From the NCBI GenBank assembly GCA_033763355.1, contig JANRKT010000392.1, positions 1 to 8,753 on the forward strand: a stretch of 8,753 nt of DNA, read 5' to 3'. The notes beneath the pieces are model-generated. The model saw only the letters and a program-made list of their open reading frames with translations. It was not told where the DNA came from and did no database searches. Shown here in pieces: positions 1 through 6,636 of this stretch. Position 1 is the stretch's first letter, and the number at the start of each line of letters is the position of its first letter. Made by a program: the position numbers and the translations under genes. Source of the stretch: JANRKT01 sp033763355 (GTDB taxonomy: Bacteria > Bacteroidota > Bacteroidia > Chitinophagales > Chitinophagaceae).

Positions 1-1304
1 CCCTTATTCAATAACTGAAGGGTTTGCTTCTTGTATTCATCCGGAACGAGTATTGACACATTGTGGGGGCTGCCGCCATAGCTTACCATACGTACAGGCA
101 CAGGCGAAAGGGCTTCAAACAGCTTGCTGAGGATGCCCTGCGTGTGCGTAAGCTGGTTGCCCACTACAGATATGATGGTATTGTTTTTAGATATCTCGGT
201 TTCACCAAATGGTTCAAGTTCTTTCAGAACGGTATCAAGGTTAGCGGCATTATCTATGGTAAGCGATACCGCCACCTCGGAAGTTGTTATCATATCAATG
301 GGTGTGCGGTATTTTTCAAACACTTCAAATATCTTTCTCAAAAACCCGTAAGCCAGTAACATCCGGCTGCTTTTAATTTTAATGGCGATGATGCCATCCT
401 TTGCAGCAACCGCTTTCACGCCTGTTGAACCTGCCTGTTCAACAATAAGCGTTCCCTTTGCTTCAGGCTGCATGGTATTGAGCAGCTTTACTGGTATATT
501 ATACTGCTGCGCAGGCCAGATGGAAGCCGGGTGTAAAATCTTTGCACCAAAATAGGCAAGCTCAGCAGCTTCATCAAAACTAAGCTGTTCAACCGGCACT
601 GTTTTCTTTACCATGCGGGGGTCGTTGTTGTGCATGCCGTCAATATCCGTCCATATTTCACAAACATCCGCTTTCACGGCAGCGGCTACCAGTGAAGCGG
701 TGTAATCGCTTCCGCCGCGTTTCAGGTTATCCACTTCTCCCCTTGCATTGCGGCATATATAACCCTGCGTAACAAAAACTCTTTTGCCGGCATACTGCTG
801 CAGCAATTGGTTCAGCTTTACTTTAATTACCCCTATCTGCGGTTCTTCGTATGCATCAATGCTCATAAATTCAAGAGCAGGCAGCAATACATGGTCAATG
901 CCCTTCTCTTCGAGATATACGCAAAACAGTTTGGTGCTCATCAGTTCGCCCTGAGCAAGAATATCTTTATTGAGCGCCTCATTAAAAGAAATGCGGAGGA
1001 TGATGTTGAGAAACTCAAAATGCTCTGCAAGTACCGACTTTGCTTTTGCAAGTGCAACTTCTTTTTTAACAAGTTCCTTAATGAAAGACTGGTAATGTGC
1101 CTCAAGTTTATCTATAGATGCTTTTGCCGCATTTTTATCCCCTCTTGCAAGCTGTTCGCCTATTTCAACAAGGGCATTTGTTGTGCCGCTTAAAGCGCTC
1201 AGCACAACAATTTTTCTCTCTTCATCACGTGTAACAAGGCTGGCCACCTGGTGCATCCTTTCCGGCTTCCCTACCGAGGTGCCGCCAAACTTCATAATTT
1301 TCAT
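1..1304 (-). CDS. lysC: Aspartate kinase, monofunctional, C-terminus cut by window edge
   Basis: Aspartate kinase phosphorylates L-aspartate with ATP, the first committed step toward lysine, threonine, methionine and diaminopimelate, in the cytoplasm. I translated the frame by hand: 434 codons are open from position 1304 to the left edge with no stop. Visible motifs are KFGGTSVG at residues 5-12 (nucleotide/aspartate site), RGGSDYTA at 196-203, and WTDIDGM at about 218-224. Two ACT-type regulatory modules follow at roughly 305-375 and 378-434. The visible end, QLLNKG, resembles the usual end of monofunctional enzymes of about 440 residues, so only a few codons should be missing and a homoserine dehydrogenase fusion looks unlikely, though the edge prevents proof. 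The start could instead be Met4 at position 1295: the only purine-rich AGGA lies right against the first ATG and about 10 bases before the second. The ACT modules imply feedback inhibition by lysine or threonine; which one cannot be read from the sequence. Confidence 0.95.
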   Translation of the reverse strand, partial: MKIMKFGGTSVGKPERMHQVASLVTRDEERKIVVLSALSGTTNALVEIGEQLARGDKNAAKASIDKLEAHYQSFIKELVKKEVALAKAKSVLAEHFEFLNIILRISFNEALNKDILAQGELMSTKLFCVYLEEKGIDHVLLPALEFMSIDAYEEPQIGVIKVKLNQLLQQYAGKRVFVTQGYICRNARGEVDNLKRGGSDYTASLVAAAVKADVCEIWTDIDGMHNNDPRMVKKTVPVEQLSFDEAAELAYFGAKILHPASIWPAQQYNIPVKLLNTMQPEAKGTLIVEQAGSTGVKAVAAKDGIIAIKIKSSRMLLAYGFLRKIFEVFEKYRTPIDMITTSEVAVSLTIDNAANLDTVLKELEPFGETEISKNNTIISVVGNQLTHTQGILSKLFEALSPVPVRMVSYGGSPHNVSILVPDEYKKQTLQLLNK

Positions 1305-1349
1305 ATCCTGCTGTTGCTTTTGGGGGTATGTATATTTTTTTTAAGGGTG

Positions 1350-1357
1350 CAAAGATA
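1350..1357 (-). promoter_or_regulatory. Candidate Bacteroidota -7 promoter element for lysC
   Basis: Read on the minus strand, these bases are TATCTTTG, an exact match to the TAnnTTTG -7 element used by the primary sigma factor of Bacteroidota. It lies about 45 bases upstream of the lysC start, which would leave a 5' leader of roughly 35-40 bases. No good TTTG-like -33 element is visible at about 19 bases further upstream; that stretch reads GTGG. The call rests on the -7 match and its position only. Confidence 0.5.
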
Positions 1358-1441
1358 ATCCCAAATACAATAAGAACCACGCTTATATAAGGCCACCGCA
1401 GTTCCAGCCAAAGCAAACCCGCAGGTAATTTCTTCCGTAAT

Positions 1442-1449
1442 GATATTTG
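1442..1449 (+). promoter_or_regulatory. Weak candidate -7 element for the MORN-repeat gene
   Basis: GATATTTG matches TAnnTTTG except at its first base and sits 27 bases before the ATG at 1477. The leader would be about 20 bases long and contains no Shine-Dalgarno sequence. No convincing -33 element is visible. Its placement in the divergent region is sensible, but the motif is short and one base is off, so this is tentative. Confidence 0.3.
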
Positions 1450-1476
1450 TACGAACTTTAGTAATAATAACCCTGC

Positions 1477-2496
1477 ATGAAAAAGCTGTTACCGGGTATT
1501 TTGTTTTTTTGCCAGGCTGCTACAGCCCAGGTCGCAGGTACAGAACGGCTTGTTTTTTACAATATGCAGTTTTACCCCTGCACAAAAGAAGAAGCTTTTT
1601 ATGCAGGAATAGCCTATGAAAACAACGAACTTACTGAAGTAATCCTCTATCACCACAACAGGCAAAAGGCATTCACAGGATCATATCTTGATAAAGAACT
1701 GCAGAAACGCCACGGCGCTTTTACGTGGTATGATACCAACGGTGCAAGAATTTCAGTTTGCCTGTATAAAAAGAATATCCCGCATGGTATTTATCTCGCC
1801 TGGTTCAGCAACAACTCCCTTAGGGATTCAGGCCAGTTTAAGAAAGGGCACCCGGATGGTTTATGGAAACAATGGTATCCTGACGGCGGATTGAAATCAG
1901 CCTGTTATTACGATGCTGATAAACTGGCTGATTATATGGAAACGTACAGGGCAAAAATGTTTTCCCCCTACCAGCCCCGCAGCAGCAACCCGCAACGCAT
2001 AGCCCCGCCTGTTCCGGTTTCACGGGCACAGGATGTTTCCGGACAGACTACCAGGTTCGGCAACAGGTCGGCATATAATAATACGGTTGATATGCAAAGA
2101 CAGTATGACCTTATTTTTAATCCGGAAGAAAATGAAAAAGATAAAAAGGGTAATAAAAAAGATATTGTACATACTTCTGTTGAAGACAGCCTTTATTTAT
2201 CAAGGATAAGCTACATGAGATGTTATGCTGATATTAATGAAGCGATGTATGACGGAATTTTTATTTCTTACCATTCCAACGGGCAGGTAAAAGATTCAGG
2301 CTACTACCGCGGTGGTTTAAAAAACGGCGTTTGGTTAAGCTGGTATGAAAACGGTAAAAGACAATCCATGGGCAGATTTGAGAATGGAATACCGGTTAAA
2401 GACTGGAAAATTTATGATGATAACGGGAGCCTTCTGTATGTAAGAACCTATAAGCCCAATGGCAGACTGGCCAATGAAATAAAAATAAAGGATTAA
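1477..2496 (+). CDS. Exported MORN_2/YwqK-type repeat protein, function unknown
   Basis: A 339-residue protein of unknown function. Residues 1-18 look like a type I signal peptide (MKKLL, hydrophobic core, cleavage probably after ATAQ). Cys12 is not in a lipobox, so a lipoprotein is unlikely. Six repeats of about 24 residues follow the pattern (H/D/N)G.(W/F/Y)..W(Y/F)..G, aromatic-rich strand, G-P-turn. Three are packed at 79-102, 103-126 and 127-149, and three at 259-282, 283-306 and 307-330. This is the MORN_2 type found in proteins often annotated as YwqK-family antitoxins. Between the blocks, residues 150-258 hold a proline- and polar-rich stretch (about 163-190) and a very charged lysine-rich one (about 217-229). 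No toxin gene is adjacent and the protein is exported, so an antitoxin role is doubtful; a periplasmic or surface beta-hairpin scaffold is a guess. The gene stands alone, divergent from lysC and convergent with hisB. Confidence 0.85.
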   Translation: MKKLLPGILFFCQAATAQVAGTERLVFYNMQFYPCTKEEAFYAGIAYENNELTEVILYHHNRQKAFTGSYLDKELQKRHGAFTWYDTNGARISVCLYKKNIPHGIYLAWFSNNSLRDSGQFKKGHPDGLWKQWYPDGGLKSACYYDADKLADYMETYRAKMFSPYQPRSSNPQRIAPPVPVSRAQDVSGQTTRFGNRSAYNNTVDMQRQYDLIFNPEENEKDKKGNKKDIVHTSVEDSLYLSRISYMRCYADINEAMYDGIFISYHSNGQVKDSGYYRGGLKNGVWLSWYENGKRQSMGRFENGIPVKDWKIYDDNGSLLYVRTYKPNGRLANEIKIKD

Positions 2497-2571
2497 AATA
2501 CTCCGGAATTCCTGCAGAAACTAACACCTAACTTTTCTCTTGTGTGTTGCAGGGCAAAGCATACAATGCCT

Positions 2572-3714
2572 TTACAACACCCCCTTTGTGGATGGAAGGT
2601 AATTGCTCATGGGGTCACGCTTAACAGCCATTCTTATTGCTTTTGCAAATGCTTTAAATATGGCTTCAATCTTGTGGTGCTCATTTTCTCCCCGGCATTC
2701 AATATTCAGGTTGCATTTTGCCGCATCGCTGAATGATTTAAAGAAATGAAAAAACATTTCTGTTGGCATCTCCCCTATTTTCTCCCGCTTAAATTCAGCA
2801 TTCCACACCAGCCAGTTTCTCCCGCCGAAATCAATCAGCACTTTAGCACCGGCCTCATCCATAGGCAATGCAAAGCCGTAACGTTCCATTCCCTTTTTAT
2901 CGGCCAGCGCTTTGGCAAATGCTTCTCCTAATGCAATGCCCGTGTCCTCAATGGTATGGTGTTCATCAATGTGCAGGTCGCCTTTGGTAATAACAGTTAA
3001 ATCCATTTTACCATGCCTTGCAATCTGGTCCAGCATGTGGTCAAAGAAACCAAGGCCGGTAGAAATATCTGCTTTGCCGCTTCCGTCAATATTCAGCTCA
3101 ATGTGAATTTTTGTTTCATTGGTATTGCGGTCATGTACAACTTTTCTCAACCCGAGCTTAAGAAATGAATAAATCTCACTCCATTCTGTTGTTTCAAGCG
3201 CCACTGTAGTTTTCCTGAGTTCATCAGCTTTATCTTTTATTTCCCCCCCGCCAAGTGTTGCATCAAGGTTTAGCCAGATGGCTTTGCAACCGAGGTTCTT
3301 TGCAAGCTGCACATCAGTAATCCTGTCACCAATAACAAAGGAATTTTTTATGTCGTACATTTTTTCATTAAGGTATTCTTCGAGCATACCAATACCCGGT
3401 TTCCTCGTCGGTGCATGGTCGTGCGGAAAAGTCCGGTCTATATGCACTTTACTGAAACGGATGCCTTCCCCTTCAAGGCTTTTCATTATGAGGTTGTGCA
3501 AAGGCCAGAATGTATCTTCAGGAAAACTTTGTGTGCCAAGGCCATCCTGGTTGGTTACCATCACCAGTTCGTAATCCAGTTCCCTTGCAATCCTTCCCAT
3601 GTATTCAAACATGTGCGGATAAAAGGTAAGTTTATCGAAACTGTCCAGTTGGTAAGTTGGCGGGGCTTCATTGATCAAAGTGCCGTCGCGGTCTATAAAA
3701 AGAATTCTTTTCAT
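2572..3714 (-). CDS. hisB: Bifunctional histidinol-phosphatase / imidazoleglycerol-phosphate dehydratase
   Basis: Catalyses two steps of histidine synthesis in the cytoplasm: dehydration of imidazole glycerol phosphate and dephosphorylation of histidinol phosphate. The 380 residues align end to end with the fused enterobacterial HisB as I recall it. Residues 1 to about 165 form a HAD phosphatase: nucleophile Asp8 and acid Asp10 in DRDGT, TNQDG at 54-58, Lys105 in TRKPG, and Asp130/Asp134 in IGDRITD. Residues from about 188 to 380 are the dehydratase, with its metal-binding sites FFDHML (223-228), HHTIEDTG (252-259) and EHHKIE (345-350), and the family C-terminus STKGVL. The stretch that carries zinc-binding cysteines in E. 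coli HisB reads HIDRTFPHDHAPTRKPG here, with no cysteine. The ATG follows the cytochrome gene's TAA by three bases (GCG), so translation is probably coupled. No hisH, hisA, hisF or hisIE follows; the next gene is convergent. Confidence 0.97.
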   Translation of the reverse strand: MKRILFIDRDGTLINEAPPTYQLDSFDKLTFYPHMFEYMGRIARELDYELVMVTNQDGLGTQSFPEDTFWPLHNLIMKSLEGEGIRFSKVHIDRTFPHDHAPTRKPGIGMLEEYLNEKMYDIKNSFVIGDRITDVQLAKNLGCKAIWLNLDATLGGGEIKDKADELRKTTVALETTEWSEIYSFLKLGLRKVVHDRNTNETKIHIELNIDGSGKADISTGLGFFDHMLDQIARHGKMDLTVITKGDLHIDEHHTIEDTGIALGEAFAKALADKKGMERYGFALPMDEAGAKVLIDFGGRNWLVWNAEFKREKIGEMPTEMFFHFFKSFSDAAKCNLNIECRGENEHHKIEAIFKAFAKAIRMAVKRDPMSNYLPSTKGVL

Positions 3715-3717
3715 CGC

Positions 3718-4134
3718 TTACTTTATTTTCATCCTCTCAGATTTTACTTCCGCTACAGTTACTGCACTTGCTTTATTTCCAAAACTGTTCCTTACATAAC
3801 TAAGCACATCCGCAATTTCCTGGTCTTTTAAAAAATCATGTGCGGGCATGGGGTTGTGAAAAGTATCGCCATCTATTTCCACTTCACCGCCCTGCAGGCC
3901 TTTTAAGATAATAGTGATCAGTTTTTTCTTATCCCCGAGAACATAAGAGGTTTTAACCAAAGTAGGGTTCATTCGCTGCATACCCGAACCATCTGCCTGG
4001 TGACAGGCAAGACAATAGGTGTTATAAACTTTTTTCCCCCTTTCGATAGATGCTTTTGGTAAAGGCTGACTGGGACGGATAAAGATGAGGCCAGCAAACC
4101 CTGCAAACAATCCTTCTAAAATTAATTTCCACAT
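3718..4134 (-). CDS. Small mono-haem cytochrome c, membrane-anchored or exported
   Basis: A 138-residue class I-like c-type cytochrome. The haem-binding motif is CLACH at residues 41-45 (Cys41, Cys44, proximal His45). Met96 in NPMPAHDF is the likely second axial ligand, and the helix DQEIADVLSYVRNSF (104-118) is the usual closing helix of the fold. Residues 1-19 are hydrophobic with one early lysine, so they act as an export signal or an uncleaved anchor, which places the haem domain in the periplasm. The tail after residue 120 is polar and charged. The gene starts five bases after the stop of the sugar dehydrogenase gene and stops three bases before hisB. Partner dehydrogenases of this type commonly pass electrons to such a cytochrome, so it is most likely the electron acceptor of the upstream enzyme; that pairing is inferred from adjacency. 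Confidence 0.92.
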   Translation of the reverse strand: MWKLILEGLFAGFAGLIFIRPSQPLPKASIERGKKVYNTYCLACHQADGSGMQRMNPTLVKTSYVLGDKKKLITIILKGLQGGEVEIDGDTFHNPMPAHDFLKDQEIADVLSYVRNSFGNKASAVTVAEVKSERMKIK

Positions 4135-4139
4135 TCAGT

Positions 4140-5414
4140 TTAATTTGATGAATAAGTTATTTTCCAGATGGTGCCGTTGTTATCATCGCTTACGTATAAA
4201 GCGCCATCAGGCCCCTGGGCCAAACCACAGGGCCGGTATTTGGCACGGTTGATATCTTCACCTGCAAAACCATCAGCAAAAACCTCCCATTTGCCCGAAG
4301 GCATTCCACTTTTAAATGGTACAAACACTACAAAGTAACCAGCCTGTGGTTCAGGTGCACGGTTCCATGAACCATGAAAAGCGATGAAAGCCCCATTTTT
4401 ATATTTTTCCGGAAACATTTTTCCTGTATAAAACAGTAAAGCATTTGGTGCAAGGTGGCCCGGAAACTGAACAATAGATTTTACCTTACCATCGCATACA
4501 CCAACCTTGTTCCTGTCACCGCCAAATTCAGGGTTAAGTAACTTCTGGTTTTTATCATTATCAAAATAGCAGTAAGGCCATCCGCAATCTGCACCTTTCT
4601 TAACCCGGAACATTTCTTCAGCGGGATTATTCGCCCCCGACTTCTGGTCAAACAATTCAGGATAATGCTGGAAAAGCATATCACGTCCATGTTGTGTTAC
4701 ATACAGGTCATTCACTTCATTGTTCCAATCAAGGCCTACCACATTACGTAAACCGGTAGCATACCTTGTGCCTTCGGCATATGACTGGTTCATACCCTCT
4801 GCTTTAAACTGCCAGATCCCTCCTGCTGAATCAAGGATCGGGCAGGGGTTTCTTCCCGGTGACCCTTTGGTGCGGTCTTTTTCCTGGCATACATTAGATG
4901 GTGCGCCAATGTTAACATACATATTACCGGCGTTATCCAATGCCAGTGATTTTGATTCATGCTGACGTTTGTTTACAAGTCCTTTTACAATTGTTTCGGG
5001 ATCAGCTACTCCATCATTAGTGATTTTATACCTGAATACCCCATCGTTGGATGAGGCATAGAGGTAATTGTTTTTAATAGCTATCCCCGTGCCGATATAA
5101 TCCCCGAACCCGGTAATGTTATCGGCAACACCATCAGCATTGGTATCACGCAGCCGGTAAATGCCCTTACCGTCTTTCAATCTTTCCAGCTTTACATATA
5201 CATCCCCATTGCTGTTTACCGCAAGGTGGCGTGCCCTTCCCAAACCTTCAGCCATAACAGTTGCCTTAAAACCATCCGGCAGTTGCAAACCATTCACATT
5301 TTGCATCCGCGGAACCACAACTCCTTTATCATTTAATTGTGTACTGTTATTGGTAAAAGCTGTGACAAGCAAGAACAACATTAAAAAATAAATCAGTTTT
5401 GTTTTCCCTTTCAT
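4140..5414 (-). CDS. Periplasmic PQQ-dependent glucose/sorbosone dehydrogenase-like beta-propeller
   Basis: A 424-residue soluble quinoprotein of the glucose/sorbosone dehydrogenase superfamily, expected to oxidise a sugar or aldose-type substrate with PQQ and Ca2+. Residues 1-20 form a signal peptide (MKGKTK, long Leu/Phe core, AFT), with no lipobox. Landmarks compared with soluble glucose dehydrogenase from memory: RQHESKSLALD (150-160), where His152 sits at the catalytic base position; GLRNVVGLDW (221-230), where Arg223 matches the PQQ-contacting arginine; and QHGRD (241-245). NPAEEMFRV (263-271), HGSWNR (347-352) and RPCGLAQGPDGALYVSDD (394-411) are typical of the sorbosone-dehydrogenase subgroup. 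DTNADGVAD at 90-98 resembles a DxNxDGxxD calcium loop. Several cysteines (176/191, 277/282) could form disulfides. The substrate cannot be predicted, and no PQQ synthesis genes are in view. The gene lies 56 AT-rich bases after hisC; I found no strong promoter there, so read-through from the his genes is likely. Confidence 0.9.
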   Translation of the reverse strand: MKGKTKLIYFLMLFLLVTAFTNNSTQLNDKGVVVPRMQNVNGLQLPDGFKATVMAEGLGRARHLAVNSNGDVYVKLERLKDGKGIYRLRDTNADGVADNITGFGDYIGTGIAIKNNYLYASSNDGVFRYKITNDGVADPETIVKGLVNKRQHESKSLALDNAGNMYVNIGAPSNVCQEKDRTKGSPGRNPCPILDSAGGIWQFKAEGMNQSYAEGTRYATGLRNVVGLDWNNEVNDLYVTQHGRDMLFQHYPELFDQKSGANNPAEEMFRVKKGADCGWPYCYFDNDKNQKLLNPEFGGDRNKVGVCDGKVKSIVQFPGHLAPNALLFYTGKMFPEKYKNGAFIAFHGSWNRAPEPQAGYFVVFVPFKSGMPSGKWEVFADGFAGEDINRAKYRPCGLAQGPDGALYVSDDNNGTIWKITYSSN

Positions 5415-5470
5415 AACTTATGATTTAATAAATAACAAGAATTTAAAATTACCTGATTTTTGCAACACCT

Positions 5471-6526
5471 CTATAATCCGCCCGACCAGGTTTGCATGGT
5501 TTTTAACAACACCTCATTTTCCTTTGGTGTGCCAACAGTTATACGAAGGCACCCTTCGCAAAGTTCAGTCCTGCTCCTGTCCCTTACCACAATTCCGTTT
5601 GCAAGCAGGTAATTGTACAGCTCCACCGGTTGTGTTACTTTTACCAGCAGAAAATTAGCATCAGAAGAATAAATTTTCTTTACAACAGGTATTTCCTTCA
5701 ATGCAACTGCAAGTTTCTCTCTTTCTTCCACAATCATCCTGATCATGTCATTTACCTGCTCCACTTCATGAAGCGCCTGAAAGGCCAGTTCCTGCGATGC
5801 CTGGCCGATATTATAAGGCGGCTTTATTTTGTTCATAACATGTATGATCTCTTCAGAGGCGAATGCCATTCCCATCCGCAAAGCTGCCAGTCCCCATGCC
5901 TTGCTTAAAGTTTGCATTACAACAAGATTAGGATATTCTGCCAGTTCCTGTATAAAAGAGCGGTGACGTGAAAAGTTAATATACGCCTCATCAATTACCA
6001 CAATACCAAAATAATTGTTCAGCAGCATTTCAATATCCTCCCTGTTCAGGCTGTTTCCTGTGGGGTTATTGGGTGAACAGAGCCAGATGATCTTGCTGTG
6101 GTCATCAATTACTTTTTCCAAAGCAGGTAAATTAAGCTGAAAAGAATTGGTGAGCATTACCTTTTTTACCTGCACATCATTGATATCCGCACTTACCTGG
6201 TACATCCCGTAAGTAGGCGGGCAGATGATAACATTATCCTTCCCCGGTTCACAGCATGCACGGAACAAAACATCAATACATTCATCGCTTCCGTTACCCA
6301 AAAAAATATTTTCAGCGGGCACGCCTTTGATAGCGCTGATCTTTTCTTTTACTTTCAATTGCAGGGGGTCCGGATAACGGTTGTACCATTTCTTCAATGG
6401 CGAGCCAAGGCTGTTTTCATTGGCATCAATAAAAATCTTTGCCTCTCCTTTAAACTCATCACGTGCCGATGAATAAGGAACAAGTTTTTTAATGTTTTCC
6501 CTGAGCAGTTTATTTAAATCGAACAT
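5471..6526 (-). CDS. hisC: Histidinol-phosphate aminotransferase
   Basis: PLP enzyme of aminotransferase fold type I that converts imidazole-acetol phosphate plus glutamate to histidinol phosphate in the cytoplasm. Counting from the Met at 6526 gives 351 residues, normal for the family. Motifs are DANENSLG (34-41), YPDP (51-54), GNGSDE (77-82), CSPNNPTG (150-157), DEAYINF (179-185), and SKAWGLAALRMG (208-219) with PLP lysine 209 and phosphate-binding Arg217. RITVGTP lies near the C-terminus. A longer reading from an ATG at 6568 adds 14 residues (MQTLIKKTDQIINA). I prefer 6526 because MFDLNKLLRENIKKL is where homologues normally begin. Neither start has a clear Shine-Dalgarno sequence, so the choice rests on homology. 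It is followed by the dehydrogenase/cytochrome pair rather than directly by hisB, which is the usual next gene. Confidence 0.96.
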   Translation of the reverse strand: MFDLNKLLRENIKKLVPYSSARDEFKGEAKIFIDANENSLGSPLKKWYNRYPDPLQLKVKEKISAIKGVPAENIFLGNGSDECIDVLFRACCEPGKDNVIICPPTYGMYQVSADINDVQVKKVMLTNSFQLNLPALEKVIDDHSKIIWLCSPNNPTGNSLNREDIEMLLNNYFGIVVIDEAYINFSRHRSFIQELAEYPNLVVMQTLSKAWGLAALRMGMAFASEEIIHVMNKIKPPYNIGQASQELAFQALHEVEQVNDMIRMIVEEREKLAVALKEIPVVKKIYSSDANFLLVKVTQPVELYNYLLANGIVVRDRSRTELCEGCLRITVGTPKENEVLLKTMQTWSGGL

Positions 6527-6601
6527 TGCGTTTATTATTTGATCCGTCTTCTTTATTAAAGTTTGCATTCTAAGATTTATAATTTTATAGCCGCCTATTT
6601 C

Positions 6602-6636
6602 TTCCTGCTTCCTACTTTCTACTTCTTACTTCCTGC
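6602..6636 (-). repeat. Five-unit heptanucleotide repeat between hisD and hisC
   Basis: Read on the coding (minus) strand this is five head-to-tail 7-base units with consensus GYARRAA. The variants are GCAGGAA (first and last), GTAAGAA, GTAGAAA and GTAGGAA. The block starts immediately after the TGA stop of hisD and ends about 75 bases before the preferred hisC start, or 33 bases before the longer one. It is wholly purine-rich on the transcript apart from the second base of each unit. Unit length is exact with only point differences, which points to slippage or a dispersed repeat family rather than chance. Its role is unknown. A single GTAAGAA also lies in the hisG-hisD spacer (7933-7939). 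Confidence 0.8.

Noticed and set aside
807..1193. A 128-codon plus-strand reading frame antisense to lysC, and similar plus-strand frames across hisB, hisC, hisD and hisG.
   Set aside because: They lie wholly inside genes with clear catalytic motifs on the minus strand and show no family features of their own.
1225..1416. A 63-codon minus-strand reading frame with a hydrophobic N-terminus overlapping the start of lysC.
   Set aside because: Its second half is the lysC 5' coding region read in another frame and its first half covers the lysC promoter region. It has no recognisable domain and no ribosome site; the hydrophobic segment is probably chance from T/A-rich intergenic DNA.
1477..2496. 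A toxin-antitoxin system based on the YwqK-like repeats.
   Set aside because: The protein has a signal peptide and its neighbours are lysC and hisB; no toxin gene is present on either side.
2511..2580. Possible terminator between the convergent genes: GTGTTG (2544-2549) can pair with CAACAC (2575-2580) over the hisB stop with a small inner AAAG/CTTT stem. An alternative fold pairs GTGTTGCAGG (2544-2553) with CCTGC and AACAC upstream.
   Set aside because: The stems are short with bulges and large internal loops, the two folds exclude each other, and neither is followed by a T tract on the strand it would serve. A terminator is expected here but I cannot support this one.
5415..5470. An internal promoter before the sugar dehydrogenase gene.
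   Set aside because: The spacer is AT-rich, and a TTG followed after about 17 bases by TAAATTCTTG on the minus strand loosely resembles a promoter, but the -7 match is poor. It cannot be told from AT-rich background.
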